Source: Gramella jeungdoensis (GTDB lineage Bacteria; Bacteroidota; Bacteroidia; Flavobacteriales; Flavobacteriaceae). Taken from it: a DNA stretch of 64,000 bases. This document shows positions 1 through 9,094 of the stretch, in pieces. Under the pieces are notes generated by a model. The model was not told where the DNA came from. It made no database searches and saw nothing but the letters and a program-made list of their open reading frames with translations. Numbering within the stretch: position 1 is the stretch's first letter; the number at the start of each line of letters is the position of its first letter. The position numbers and the translations under genes are program-made. The stretch covers positions 248,001 to 312,000 of the forward strand of contig NZ_JAMSCK010000003.1 in NCBI RefSeq assembly GCF_023805255.1. Reading direction: 5' to 3'.

Positions 1-55
1 CCTTAAGTATTTCCTTATCTTCTATGCTGGCGTGTAAATTCTTTATTTTAAGCAT
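1..55 (-). CDS. sufC: SufC Fe-S assembly ATPase, N-terminal fragment
   Basis: Only the first 18 codons are in the window; the gene runs off the left edge. The minus-strand reading from the ATG at 55 begins MLKIKNLHASIEDKEILK, which is how SufC ABC-type ATPases begin, before the Walker A motif. SufC is the cytoplasmic ATPase that works with SufB and SufD to build Fe-S clusters. Its position downstream of sufA and sufB on the same strand supports the call. A short lipoprotein gene separates it from sufB. The fragment is too short to prove function on its own. Confidence 0.75.
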   Translation of the reverse strand, partial: MLKIKNLHASIEDKEILK

Positions 56-104
56 TTCTATCGATTCTGAATCTGCCTTAGGCAGAAGTTTAATTTTTCC
101 TTTT

Positions 105-491
105 TTATTCTTTTATCGTGTCTGAAACATTTTCTGCTTCGGGAACTTCAATTATTTCTCTGATCTCAATAACCTCATCCCATCCCTCCTGTTGAGGATT
201 TGGGAGGATCTTTGCTTTCACAGTTACCGGGATCATATCAAAGTCATCAGATTTTAAGGGAGCTACTTTTCCGGCGAGTATCTTCGAAAGGGAGTCCATA
301 GTTACTCCATAAACAAAATCCTCTCCTCTTATAACCGCCGCGTTTGTCCCATATACGATCTCTCCTGTTAAAACCTGAATGCTGTCAGTAACTTTTTCTG
401 TCTCTGGTTGTTCCATCAACTCCTTTCTGTCTTCATCCTGACAGGAGAAAAATATCAGTGTTAATAATAATACTCCTAATAACCTCTTCAT
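105..491 (-). CDS. Small hypothetical lipoprotein inside the suf operon
   Basis: A 128-residue protein with a type II signal peptide: a hydrophobic stretch at about residues 4-15 ends in FFSC, placing the lipid-modified cysteine at residue 17. The mature part is acidic, has no transmembrane segment and no domain I recognise. It is probably anchored in an envelope membrane facing the periplasm. The gene starts 20 bases after sufB and ends about 50 bases before sufC, so it is probably transcribed with the suf genes. Nothing in the sequence ties it to Fe-S chemistry; there is only one cysteine after the start, the lipobox one. Confidence 0.7.
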   Translation of the reverse strand: MKRLLGVLLLTLIFFSCQDEDRKELMEQPETEKVTDSIQVLTGEIVYGTNAAVIRGEDFVYGVTMDSLSKILAGKVAPLKSDDFDMIPVTVKAKILPNPQQEGWDEVIEIREIIEVPEAENVSDTIKE

Positions 492-511
492 ATCAAGTCC
501 ACCGAACTATA

Positions 512-1957
512 TTATCCAACTGAACCTTCCAGTGAAATTTCAAGTAATTTCTGAGCCTCCACTGCGAATTCCATAGGCAATTTATTAAGCACTTCTTTAC
601 TGAAACCGTTTACGATAAGAGCGATAGCCTTTTCGGTATCGATACCTCTCTGGTTACAATAAAAGATCTGGTCTTCACCAATCTTACTCGTAGTAGCCTC
701 ATGCTCTACCTGTGCCGATTTATTTTTTACCTCTATATATGGAAATGTATGAGCTCCACATTTATTACCCATTAGCAGGGAATCACACTGAGAAAAATTC
801 CTTGCGTTCTCTGCCCGTGGATTTATCTGCACCAGACCACGATAAGAATTCTGTGATTTACCTGCAGAGATCCCTTTCGAAATAATGGTACTCTTAGTGT
901 TCTTGCCAAGGTGGATCATTTTAGTTCCGGTATCTGCCTGCTGGAAATTGTTGGTAACCGCGATGGAATAGAATTCTCCAACTGAATTATCCCCTTTCAG
1001 GATACAGCTGGGATATTTCCAGGTTACCGCTGATCCTGTCTCTACCTGGGTCCAGGAAATCTTAGCATTCTTCTCACAGAGTCCTCTTTTAGTCACAAAA
1101 TTAAAAACCCCTCCTTTACCTTCTTTATTTCCAGGGTACCAGTTTTGAACAGTACTGTATTTTATCTCTGCATCATCCAGCGCGATTAATTCTACCACGG
1201 CTGCATGCAGCTGATTCTCATCCCTTGTAGGAGCCGTACAACCTTCCAGATAACTTACATAACTACCAGGTTCAGCGATTACAAGTGTTCTTTCAAACTG
1301 TCCTGTTCCCGCCTGATTAATACGGAAATAAGTAGATAATTCCATTGGGCATCTTACACCCTTAGGAATATAACAGAAAGAACCATCACTAAACACAGCC
1401 GAATTCAATGCTGCATAAAAGTTGTCTTTCTTGGGAACAACAGTTCCAAGATATTTTTTAACCAGTTCAGGATGTTCCTGAATAGCTTCCGAAATTGAGC
1501 AGAAGATAATCCCCTTTTCAGCCAGGGTCTTCTTAAAGGTAGTAGTAACAGAAACAGAGTCCATCACCACGTCTACCGCTACTCCGGCAAGCTTTTTCTG
1601 CTCGTCCAAAGAAATCCCAAGTTTCTTAAAGGTTTCCAGTAATTCCGGGTCTACCTCGTCTAAACTTTCATACTTCGGTTTCTTGTTCGGTGCCGAGTAA
1701 TAAGAAATATTCTGAAAATCGGGTTTTGGATATTTAACGTTCGCCCATTCCGGCTCGGTCATTTCTTCCCACGCACGGAAGGCTTCCAGACGCCATTCCG
1801 TCATCCATTCCGGCTCATTCTTCTTTTTGGAAATTGCACGAACGATATCCTCATTCAAACCAACGGGGAGGGTATCAGACTCTATATCTGTATAAAATCC
1901 GTACTCATACTCTTTGGTTTCGAGTTCTTTTTTTAAATCGTCTTCAGTATATGCCAT
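512..1957 (-). CDS. sufB: SufB, Fe-S cluster scaffold subunit
   Basis: A 481-residue cytoplasmic scaffold protein that, with SufC and SufD, assembles nascent Fe-S clusters from sulfur delivered by SufS/SufE. The length and the whole sequence match the SufB family. Recognisable blocks include [15 protein letters not shown], the beta-helix core ending in [20 protein letters not shown], and [16 protein letters not shown]. The SQCDSLLMG cysteine lies in the segment of the family's cluster or sulfur acceptor. The gene follows sufA by 55 bases and precedes the lipoprotein gene and sufC. The ATG at 1957 gives the typical N-terminus [12 protein letters not shown]. Confidence 0.97.
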   Translation of the reverse strand: MAYTEDDLKKELETKEYEYGFYTDIESDTLPVGLNEDIVRAISKKKNEPEWMTEWRLEAFRAWEEMTEPEWANVKYPKPDFQNISYYSAPNKKPKYESLDEVDPELLETFKKLGISLDEQKKLAGVAVDVVMDSVSVTTTFKKTLAEKGIIFCSISEAIQEHPELVKKYLGTVVPKKDNFYAALNSAVFSDGSFCYIPKGVRCPMELSTYFRINQAGTGQFERTLVIAEPGSYVSYLEGCTAPTRDENQLHAAVVELIALDDAEIKYSTVQNWYPGNKEGKGGVFNFVTKRGLCEKNAKISWTQVETGSAVTWKYPSCILKGDNSVGEFYSIAVTNNFQQADTGTKMIHLGKNTKSTIISKGISAGKSQNSYRGLVQINPRAENARNFSQCDSLLMGNKCGAHTFPYIEVKNKSAQVEHEATTSKIGEDQIFYCNQRGIDTEKAIALIVNGFSKEVLNKLPMEFAVEAQKLLEISLEGSVG

Positions 1958-2012
1958 GTTCTCTTAATTCTAAATTTAGATTTATGCCACCAGTCGTGGC
2001 AAGCAATTCTTC

Positions 2013-2342
2013 TTACAGTGAAAAACTTTCACCGCATCCGCAGGTTCTTTGTGCGTTTGGATTATTAAACACAAAACCCTTGCCGTTTAGCCCTCCTGAG
2101 TACTCAAGAATGGTCCCGGCCAGGTAGAGAACACTGCGCTTATCGACAACAATCTTCACATTGTTATCCTCAAAAACCTTATCTCCTTCGCTCTGCGCCT
2201 TATCGAACTTTAATTCGTAAGACAATCCTGAACATCCACCACTCTTAACACCTACACGAACGTAATCAGATTCTACACTGAAACCTTCCTCAGTCATCAG
2301 GGCGGAAATTTTCGTTTTAGCCTCTTCGCTAACTTTAATCAT
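2013..2342 (-). CDS. sufA: SufA/IscA-type Fe-S carrier protein
   Basis: A 109-residue HesB/IscA family protein that carries Fe-S clusters from the SufBCD scaffold to target apoproteins. The three conserved cysteines are present: C37 in the GGCSGL motif and C101/C103 in the C-terminal CGCGESF motif. It is the first gene of the suf operon and ends 55 bases before sufB. A TATATTTG box on the minus strand at 2373-2380 lies about 30 bases upstream of its ATG. SufA and ErpA/IscA types cannot be separated from sequence alone; the neighbours favour SufA. Confidence 0.94.
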   Translation of the reverse strand: MIKVSEEAKTKISALMTEEGFSVESDYVRVGVKSGGCSGLSYELKFDKAQSEGDKVFEDNNVKIVVDKRSVLYLAGTILEYSGGLNGKGFVFNNPNAQRTCGCGESFSL

Positions 2343-2372
2343 AAGTTATAAAGATTAATTCTAAATTGGGAA

Positions 2373-2380
2373 CAAATATA
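2373..2380 (-). promoter_or_regulatory. Bacteroidota -7 box upstream of sufA
   Basis: On the minus strand this reads TATATTTG, an exact match to the TAnnTTTG -7 element of Bacteroidota sigma factors. It is about 30 bases before the sufA ATG. I find no good TTG -33 element at the right distance, so the promoter call is moderate. Confidence 0.45.
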
Positions 2381-2522
2381 CTACAAAGCATGTGTTTTAC
2401 CATAGACCAGGCATATGTTTTAAGAATTGTCTGATAGAGCCCTTCAATGAGGAACCAGGAAACTCTTACATCCTTAAAAAGCGGACTTACTGATAAACAA
2501 AATGCCCTGCCGGGTTTATGCT

Positions 2523-2550
2523 TTGATTGAATTTTATATGCTTACTTTTG
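2523..2550 (+). promoter_or_regulatory. Promoter of thiL
   Basis: TTG at 2523-2525, a 17-base spacer, then TACTTTTG at 2543-2550, matching the Bacteroidota -33/-7 consensus. Transcription would start shortly after 2550. This places the upstream TTG codon at 2527 inside the promoter and supports the ATG at 2569 as the thiL start. Confidence 0.6.
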
Positions 2551-2568
2551 CAATTAAATTCAATAACA

Positions 2569-3624
2569 ATGTTTCAGAATAGTCAGGAAAGCAGAACAAA
2601 CCTTTCAGAATTAGGAGAATTTGGACTTATTGATCATCTTACCAAAGATTTTAGCCCGAAGCTCGATTCAACGGTAAAAGCAATTGGAGATGATGCTGCC
2701 GTTCTCAATTTTGAAAATCAGCAAACCCTGGTAAGTACCGATCTGCTTGTTGAAGGAGTACATTTTGATCTTTCTTACATGCCTTTGAAGCACTTAGGCT
2801 ACAAAGCCGTAATGGTAAACCTTTCAGACATTTATGCTATGAACGGAACAGCGACCCAGGTTACTGTGTCTATTGCTGTATCAAACCGTTTTCCTGTTGA
2901 AGCTCTGGAAGAATTGTATGCAGGTATTCAGCTTGCCTCAAAAATATATAATGTAGATGTGGTTGGAGGCGACACCACCTCTTCCACTTCAGGCCTGCTC
3001 ATTAGCGTAACTGCTCTTGGAGTTGCTGAAAAAAACGAAGTAGTTTACCGCGAAGGAGCAAAACCAAATGATCTTCTCGTTCTTACCGGTGATCTTGGCG
3101 CTGCCTATATGGGACTTCAGGTGCTGGAACGTGAAAAGGAAGTTTTCAAGGCTAATCCCAATGCACAACCAGATCTTGACCAATATACTTATCTTATCGA
3201 AAGACAATTAAAGCCGGAAGCCAGAAAAGATATTCCACCTTTGCTAAAAAAACTGGAAGTTAAACCAACTTCCATGATCGATATAAGCGACGGACTCTCT
3301 TCTGAAATAATTCATTTATGTAAAAGCTCAAAAGTAGGCGCGAACCTCTTTGAGGAAAAGATTCCATTAGACCCGGCAGTAATATCAGTATGTGAGGAGT
3401 TTGAACTGGACAGTACCACAATAGCTTTAAGCGGCGGGGAGGATTATGAACTATTATTCACAATCTCTCAAAGCGATTATGATAAGATAAAAGGAAACCC
3501 GCATTTAACGGTGATTGGCCATATGACAGAAGAAAAAGAAGGTATGCATCTTATTACGCGGGCCAGTCAGAAACTTCCGCTAATTGCACGAGGCTGGAAC
3601 TCTATGGGTCAAAAGGAAGAATAA
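2569..3624 (+). CDS. thiL: Thiamine-monophosphate kinase ThiL
   Basis: A 351-residue ATP-dependent kinase that phosphorylates thiamine monophosphate to thiamine diphosphate, the last step of cofactor synthesis. AIR-synthase-like signatures are clear: GDDAAVL near the N-terminus, STDLLVEGVHFD, NLSDIYAMNG, VVGGDTTSS, MIDISDGLSSEI and GGEDYELLFT. I chose the ATG at 2569 over an in-frame TTG at 2527, because the TTG lies between the -33 and -7 boxes and would add 14 residues not typical of the family. The gene stands alone and its end nearly touches the convergent gene at 3626. Confidence 0.95.
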   Translation: MFQNSQESRTNLSELGEFGLIDHLTKDFSPKLDSTVKAIGDDAAVLNFENQQTLVSTDLLVEGVHFDLSYMPLKHLGYKAVMVNLSDIYAMNGTATQVTVSIAVSNRFPVEALEELYAGIQLASKIYNVDVVGGDTTSSTSGLLISVTALGVAEKNEVVYREGAKPNDLLVLTGDLGAAYMGLQVLEREKEVFKANPNAQPDLDQYTYLIERQLKPEARKDIPPLLKKLEVKPTSMIDISDGLSSEIIHLCKSSKVGANLFEEKIPLDPAVISVCEEFELDSTTIALSGGEDYELLFTISQSDYDKIKGNPHLTVIGHMTEEKEGMHLITRASQKLPLIARGWNSMGQKEE

Positions 3625-3625
3625 A

Positions 3626-3877
3626 TTAAGAAGCTTTTGCGAGGAATACCTGCTTACGTTTTTTGTGAATTTTAGCAAGGTAAGCATTAGTCTCCTTGAA
3701 TTTTGGAGTAAGCCTCGCCAGAAGGCCGTCCGCAGTATCTGTCATTTCCATCCCGCACTTTTTACACTTGTATTCATGTATGTGATTTGTGATGTTTTTA
3801 GACACTCTTAATTTGTGACCGAAAATACTGCAATGAACCTTCGCAAATGAGAATAAAGTAGGGTTTGCTTTTTTCAT
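3626..3877 (-). CDS. Small putative zinc-ribbon protein (DUF1660-like)
   Basis: An 83-residue basic protein with C16, H21, C38 and C41 spaced as CSIFGH...YKCKKCG, a likely zinc-binding knuckle. The C-terminus is rich in lysine and has no membrane segment. It resembles small DUF1660-type proteins seen in flavobacteria and some prophages, but I am not certain of the family. No prophage genes lie around it. It could bind nucleic acid or protein; the sequence does not say which. It is convergent with thiL, with one base between the stop codons. Confidence 0.65.
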   Translation of the reverse strand: MKKANPTLFSFAKVHCSIFGHKLRVSKNITNHIHEYKCKKCGMEMTDTADGLLARLTPKFKETNAYLAKIHKKRKQVFLAKAS

Positions 3878-3948
3878 ATAAGTTAAATTTCTGGTTTCTA
3901 GATTACTAAAGTATAAAAAAAAGTTAATGGTTCGACAAAAAGCGTTAA

Positions 3949-4728
3949 TTAATCGATAAAATGCAACTTTTGTGTTAAATTTGATGGGTCTTCCATATAT
4001 GAATTATGGCCGTTTCTCATCTTATATAATTCACACCCGGTCAGCTCGGAAACCCTTACTAATTCTTTGATTTCCAATATCGGATCATCTTCTGAAGCCG
4101 CTATGATTTTCTGTCCTTTGAAAGCTTCAAGCTCCTTTAAATAATTTGTGCGAATTTTCATACCTATTAAGGCTGCCTGAATGTTTTTTACTTCCATTTG
4201 CATGGCCCGGGACTTTAATTCTTCGATCTCTTCAGCATATTTCCGCTTACTATTATCTGCATACAGGTTAGAGATCGCCACATTCACATATGCCTTTTTA
4301 TTTTCTCCGACCAGTTTAACAGATCTTTCACGAATTTTCCGCTTTTCCACAGAATCCTCAACCGGTGTTGAATTTATCAACATAACGCTCTTCAACATCA
4401 TAGGAAAATTTTTCAGGAATTCCAAACTAACATAACCTCCCATGCTATGTCCGGCGATGCTTATTTGCTGTATGTTCAGGCTTTTAAGCACTTCATTCAC
4501 CACATCGCTCATAAGTTCCATGGAATGTATTTCTGAAACTCCTTGCGACTTTCCATGACCGGGTAAATCAATGCAAATAACCTGCCGCTCTTTTTGCAGT
4601 TCCTTAACAATTGGCCACCATATTTGAAGGTCTTCCAAAAATCCATGCAACAAGACAAGCGGAACCTTAGCTCCCCCACCATAACATTCATAATTGATAT
4701 TTGCTCCTTTATACTTCAGCTTGCTCAT
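3949..4728 (-). CDS. Alpha/beta-fold hydrolase
   Basis: A 259-residue soluble hydrolase of the alpha/beta fold. The oxyanion-hole HGF motif is at 29-30, the nucleophile elbow GHSMGG places the serine at 95, and H241 in RNGHNSYME is the likely catalytic histidine. An acid lies in the ASEDDP segment. The motif DLPGHGKS at about 54-61 is common in esterases and C-C hydrolases such as MenH and BioH types. The substrate cannot be read from sequence. The upstream aminopeptidase gene is separated by a strong terminator, so this gene probably has its own promoter or depends on readthrough. Confidence 0.88.
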   Translation of the reverse strand: MSKLKYKGANINYECYGGGAKVPLVLLHGFLEDLQIWWPIVKELQKERQVICIDLPGHGKSQGVSEIHSMELMSDVVNEVLKSLNIQQISIAGHSMGGYVSLEFLKNFPMMLKSVMLINSTPVEDSVEKRKIRERSVKLVGENKKAYVNVAISNLYADNSKRKYAEEIEELKSRAMQMEVKNIQAALIGMKIRTNYLKELEAFKGQKIIAASEDDPILEIKELVRVSELTGCELYKMRNGHNSYMEDPSNLTQKLHFID

Positions 4729-4730
4729 TT

Positions 4731-4783
4731 TTTATAAAAAAAAAGCCGCGGAATCCAGGAATGATAATTCAGGAATCCGCGGC
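4731..4783 (-). terminator. Rho-independent terminator after the M24 aminopeptidase gene
   Basis: GCCGCGGA at 4745-4752 pairs with TCCGCGGC at 4776-4783, with further pairing inside. On the minus strand the hairpin is followed by a run of nine T's at 4736-4744. It ends the aminopeptidase transcript just before the hydrolase start codon. Confidence 0.85.
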
Positions 4784-4821
4784 AAGTATTATATATTAAA
4801 GTATTCCTAAGCGTCGAAGCT

Positions 4822-6114
4822 TTAGGAATTCATGATCTCTTCGATCTCTTCTGCCTCAATAGGTATATTTCTCATCAAATTGAATGGTTCACCTTTCTCC
4901 TGAATTACCACATCATCTTCAAGCCTTATTCCAAAACCTTCATCCGGAATATATATTCCCGGCTCGACGGTAAATACCTGGTTCGCTTTCATAGGCTCGG
5001 TAAGAATACCATAATCATGAGTGTCCAAACCAATATGATGCGAAGTACCATGCATGAAATATTTCTTATAAGCAGGCCAGTCCGGATCCTCGTTTTGAAC
5101 ATCAGCTTTATCAAGTAATCCCAGATCCAGTAATTCTGAAGTCATCATCTTACCAACCTCAACATGGTACTCTTTCCAAAGAGTTCCGGGAACCAGCAAT
5201 TTAGTCGCTTCTTTCTTAACCTTATTCACAGCATTGTAAACCTGTTTCTGCCTGTCAGTAAACCTACCGGAAACCGGAATAGTCCTACTAAGGTCACTCG
5301 AATAATTAGCATATTCAGCCCCGGTATCAAGGAGAATTAGTTCCCCTTCTTTACACTGTTGATTATTCTCAATATAATGTAATACACAGGCATTTTTTCC
5401 GCTGGCAATTATAGGCGTGTAAGCGAAACCTCTGGAACGGTTCCTTATCATCTCATGATAATACTCGGCTTCGATCTCATATTCCCAGACTCCGGGCTTC
5501 ACAAAATTTAGAGTTCTTCTAAAAGCTTTTTCGGTTATATCGCAAGCTTTCTGCATAAGATCAAGCTCAATAGGATCTTTTACAGATCTTAATCTCTGTA
5601 GGATAGGATTAGCCTTGGCCACCTGGTGAGCCGGATATTTCTCCTTACACCATTTTATAAAACGAGCGTCTCTGGTTTCCGTCTTATGAGCTGCACGATA
5701 ATGTTCATTAGTATTAAGGTAAACTGTTTCACATTGGGTCATTACCTCAAAAAAGATCTTTTCAAAATCTTTCATCCAGTAAACGGTTTTAATACCGCCT
5801 ACTTCAAACGCATCCTCTTTGGTTAGTTTAGCTCCTTCCCAAACCGCGATATGATCGTTGGTTTCAGTAAGAAATAAAATCTCTCGATGCTTTTCTTCAG
5901 GCGCATCAGGAAACAGAACCAAAATACTTTCTTCCTGGTCTACTCCACTTAAATAGAAGATATCCCGGTTTTGCTGAAATGGCATAGTACTATCGGCGCC
6001 AATGGGGTAAATATCATTGGAATTGAAAACCGCAAGGCTTTTAGGCTTCATTTGAGCCATGAAGTTTTTGCGGTTCTTTATAAAGAGTTTTGAGTCGATT
6101 CTATCGTATTTCAT
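4822..6114 (-). CDS. Aminopeptidase P family (M24B) metallopeptidase
   Basis: A 430-residue cytoplasmic Xaa-Pro aminopeptidase with an N-terminal AMP_N domain (about 1-130) and a C-terminal pita-bread M24 domain. Metal ligands are visible in LLDTGAEYANYSSDLSRT, in HGTSHHIGLDTHD, and in FTVEPGIYIPDEG followed by GIRLEDD. It removes N-terminal residues preceding proline. I place the start at the ATG at 6114. A longer reading from TTG at 6138 would begin inside a TAATTTTG promoter box. It is monocistronic, ended by the terminator at 4731-4783. Confidence 0.93.
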   Translation of the reverse strand: MKYDRIDSKLFIKNRKNFMAQMKPKSLAVFNSNDIYPIGADSTMPFQQNRDIFYLSGVDQEESILVLFPDAPEEKHREILFLTETNDHIAVWEGAKLTKEDAFEVGGIKTVYWMKDFEKIFFEVMTQCETVYLNTNEHYRAAHKTETRDARFIKWCKEKYPAHQVAKANPILQRLRSVKDPIELDLMQKACDITEKAFRRTLNFVKPGVWEYEIEAEYYHEMIRNRSRGFAYTPIIASGKNACVLHYIENNQQCKEGELILLDTGAEYANYSSDLSRTIPVSGRFTDRQKQVYNAVNKVKKEATKLLVPGTLWKEYHVEVGKMMTSELLDLGLLDKADVQNEDPDWPAYKKYFMHGTSHHIGLDTHDYGILTEPMKANQVFTVEPGIYIPDEGFGIRLEDDVVIQEKGEPFNLMRNIPIEAEEIEEIMNS

Positions 6115-6135
6115 AAATAAATCTTTTCGTTTTTT

Positions 6136-6143
6136 CAAAATTA
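6136..6143 (-). promoter_or_regulatory. -7 box of the M24 aminopeptidase gene
   Basis: The minus strand reads TAATTTTG, an exact TAnnTTTG match, 21 bases before the ATG at 6114. It argues against a TTG start at 6138. The matching -33 element is not obvious. Confidence 0.45.
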
Positions 6144-6232
6144 AAGGATTTTAATCCAATAGCTATAAAAGCGAATTAAAATTTCGAATAATACAAGGTT
6201 TTGCTATTTTTAGGCTCTTACTTTAAAAAATC

Positions 6233-9088
6233 ATGAAATACAGCTACACATTTTTCAGTCTGCTTCTTCTATCTTTTTCACCCATTTTTCCGCAACAATC
6301 TGCCACTTCAGGTTCTGCCATCAAAATGGCTATTGAGAAAAAAGAAGCCCTCACACAAAATTCAATTGTTAAGAACATTCCTCTAAAGAATATTGGCCCT
6401 ACCGTAATGAGTGGAAGGATAACCGATATTGCCGTTAATCCGGAAGACCCTACCGAATTTTACGCGGCCTATGCTTCCGGTGGATTATGGTATACCAATA
6501 ATAATGGAACAACCTTTACTCCTGTAATGGATAACAGTCCTACACAGAACATTGGAGATATCGCGGTAGACTGGAAAAATGGAACCATCTGGGTTGGTAC
6601 AGGTGAGGTAAATGCTTCCAGATCGTCTTATGCCGGAATTGGTTTACTGAAATCTGAAGACCATGGAAAAACCTGGCAATTTATGGGGTTACCAGACTCA
6701 CACCATATTAGCCGCATCCTGATAAATCCTGCAAATCCCGATGAAATAATCGTTGGTGTTACAGGTCATTTATATTCGACAAATAAAGAACGTGGGGTCT
6801 ATAAAACCACCGATGGCGGTAAGACCTGGACCAATAAGCTTTTTATCAATGACGAAACCGGAATCATAGATGTTGCAGTAAATCCAAATAATTTCAATGA
6901 AATGTATGCTGCAGCCTGGGATAAAGATCGTAAGGCATGGAATTTCAGGGAGAGCGGTGAGAACAGTGGCATTTATAAAAGTACCGATGCCGGAGAAACC
7001 TGGACAAAAGTTTCTACCAAAGGCTCAGGATTCCCAACGGGAGACGGAGTGGGAAGAATTGGTCTTGCTATTTATGATTCAAACACCGTTTACGCAATTG
7101 TAGACAACCAGGATCGAAGAGAAAAGACCGAAGATGAAATAGAAGAGAAAGGACTTCAGAAGGATGATTTCAAAAAGATGAAAAAATCTGAGTTCCTTAA
7201 ACTCGATGAAGAAGAACTTGAATCATTTCTAAGAGATAATGGCTTTAAGGAAAAATATACTGCCAAATCGGTCAAGGAATTGATCAGAAAAGACGAGGCA
7301 AAACCTGAAGATCTGGCCATCTACCTGGAAGATGCTAATTCGCTCATGATTGAAACTCCTGTGATTGGCGCCCAGGTTTACAAGAGTACCGATGGCGGAA
7401 AAACATGGAAGAAAACTCACGAAGATTATCTTGATGATGTTTATTACAGCTACGGATATTATTTCGGGATGATACATGTTGATCCACAAAATAAAAATGC
7501 TATCTACATCTATGGCGTACCGATCCTTAAATCTAAAGACGGTGGAAAAACCTTCAAATCTATCGATGCCGAAAATGTTCATGCCGATCATCACGCACTA
7601 TGGATAAACCCGAATAGAAGTGGACATCTTATTAATGGAAATGACGGAGGGATCAATATCTCATACGATGATGGCGAAAACTGGATCAAGAACAACTCTC
7701 CTTCGGTTGGCCAGTTTTATGCTATCAATATAGACAACCAAAGCCCTTATCATGTTTACGGAGGTCTGCAGGACAACGGAGTCTGGGCAGCTCCCCACAA
7801 CAACGAAGAAAGTGTTAACTGGACCGCAGAAGGAGATTATGCTTATGAACGGCTTCTTGGCGGAGACGGAATGCAGGTTGAGATAGACAGCCGAAATCCC
7901 GATATCGTTTACACAGGGTTTCAGTTTGGAAACTATTTCAGAATAAACCGTAAAACCGGTGACAGGCTTTATATTCATCCGAAACACGACTTAGGTGAAA
8001 GCCCTTATCGCTATAACTGGCAAACCCCCATCCTGCTATCGCCGCACAACCAGGATATTCTCTATATGGGAGGAAACAAACTGATGCGTAGTATGGATCA
8101 GGGAGAGACCTGGACAAGCATTTCCGAAGATCTTACCGGAGGTGGTAAAAAAGGCGATGTTCCCTACGGAACACTTGCCAGCATAAGCGAATCTCCATTT
8201 CAATTCGGCCTCATCTATACCGGGAGTGATGACGGTTATATCTATCTGACTAAAAATGGTGGTGGCAGCTGGACCAATATTGGAGAAGATCTTCCTGATG
8301 ATCTCTGGGTTTCTAGGGTGATCGCTTCAAAACATTCAAAAGAACGAGTTTATGCAACGCTTAATGGCTATCGCTGGGACGATTTCAAAGCTTACGTCTA
8401 TGTTTCAAACAACTATGGAGAAACCTGGAAAGACATTAGTTCAAATCTTCCATTATCCCCAGTGAATGTTATCAGGGAAGATCCAGATAATGAAAATGTA
8501 CTTTACCTGGGAACCGATAACGGCGTGTATGTTTCGCTGGATCGCGGTGAAAACTGGCAGCCTTTCAGTACCAATTTCCCTCATGTCGCAGTACACGATC
8601 TAAGGGTTCACCCTAAAGAGAAGGATCTTGTCGTTGGAACTCATGGCCGGTCAATATACATTGTAGATATCGCTGCGATATCTGCTTTAAAGACCGAAGA
8701 ATTGAAAGATGCCCTGACTGTTTCCTCGGCCGAATCGATTCGTTTTTCTTCGCGTTGGGGTAATTCTTACAGTAAATGGATAGACCCATACAAACCGGAA
8801 TTGCCACTCACATGGTATTCTGCTAAAGCCGGAATGGCAAAATTTACAGTGAAGTCTGAGTCGGGTGATATTCTCCAGGAATTTGAATTTGAAACGGAAA
8901 AAGGTTTCAATACAGGCAAATATGACCTTACGATTACCGAGTCGGCTTCAGAAAAACTCGAGAAGAAAAATGAAAAGATTGATATTAAGAAAGCCGCTGA
9001 TGAGAAATTCTATATTCCAAAAGGGAAATATAAAATAGAACTAAAGCTTAATGGCAAAACCGCCGAAACTGAATTTGAAGTAAAATAA
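6233..9088 (+). CDS. Secreted BNR/Asp-box (sortilin-like VPS10) beta-propeller protein
   Basis: A 951-residue protein with an N-terminal signal peptide (MKYSYTFFSLLLLSF). At least ten Asp-box turns of the form S-x-D-x-G-x-T-W are visible, for example SEDHGKTW, TTDGGKTW, STDAGETW, SYDDGENW and SLDRGENW, building one or two beta-propellers. A charged lysine/glutamate-rich insertion at about 293-370 interrupts the propeller. The last 130 residues are a separate beta-rich region. Such proteins are often labelled glycosyl hydrolase, BNR repeat, but no sialidase catalytic residues are evident. I would call it an exported propeller of unknown ligand. It stands alone. Confidence 0.88.
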   Translation: MKYSYTFFSLLLLSFSPIFPQQSATSGSAIKMAIEKKEALTQNSIVKNIPLKNIGPTVMSGRITDIAVNPEDPTEFYAAYASGGLWYTNNNGTTFTPVMDNSPTQNIGDIAVDWKNGTIWVGTGEVNASRSSYAGIGLLKSEDHGKTWQFMGLPDSHHISRILINPANPDEIIVGVTGHLYSTNKERGVYKTTDGGKTWTNKLFINDETGIIDVAVNPNNFNEMYAAAWDKDRKAWNFRESGENSGIYKSTDAGETWTKVSTKGSGFPTGDGVGRIGLAIYDSNTVYAIVDNQDRREKTEDEIEEKGLQKDDFKKMKKSEFLKLDEEELESFLRDNGFKEKYTAKSVKELIRKDEAKPEDLAIYLEDANSLMIETPVIGAQVYKSTDGGKTWKKTHEDYLDDVYYSYGYYFGMIHVDPQNKNAIYIYGVPILKSKDGGKTFKSIDAENVHADHHALWINPNRSGHLINGNDGGINISYDDGENWIKNNSPSVGQFYAINIDNQSPYHVYGGLQDNGVWAAPHNNEESVNWTAEGDYAYERLLGGDGMQVEIDSRNPDIVYTGFQFGNYFRINRKTGDRLYIHPKHDLGESPYRYNWQTPILLSPHNQDILYMGGNKLMRSMDQGETWTSISEDLTGGGKKGDVPYGTLASISESPFQFGLIYTGSDDGYIYLTKNGGGSWTNIGEDLPDDLWVSRVIASKHSKERVYATLNGYRWDDFKAYVYVSNNYGETWKDISSNLPLSPVNVIREDPDNENVLYLGTDNGVYVSLDRGENWQPFSTNFPHVAVHDLRVHPKEKDLVVGTHGRSIYIVDIAAISALKTEELKDALTVSSAESIRFSSRWGNSYSKWIDPYKPELPLTWYSAKAGMAKFTVKSESGDILQEFEFETEKGFNTGKYDLTITESASEKLEKKNEKIDIKKAADEKFYIPKGKYKIELKLNGKTAETEFEVK

Positions 9089-9094
9089 AACCTT

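Noticed and set aside
2382-2522. Possible riboswitch (TPP type) upstream of thiL
   Set aside because: The thiL promoter lies at 2523-2550, giving a leader under 20 bases, too short for a riboswitch, and no TPP-box sequence is seen.
2527-2568. Upstream in-frame TTG start for thiL
   Set aside because: It lies between the -33 and -7 promoter elements and would add residues not found in ThiL proteins; ATG at 2569 is preferred.
6480-8570. Recurrent GGxGAAACCTGG-like DNA motifs
   Set aside because: They encode the Asp-box motif S-x-D-x-G-x-T-W of the propeller, not a DNA element.
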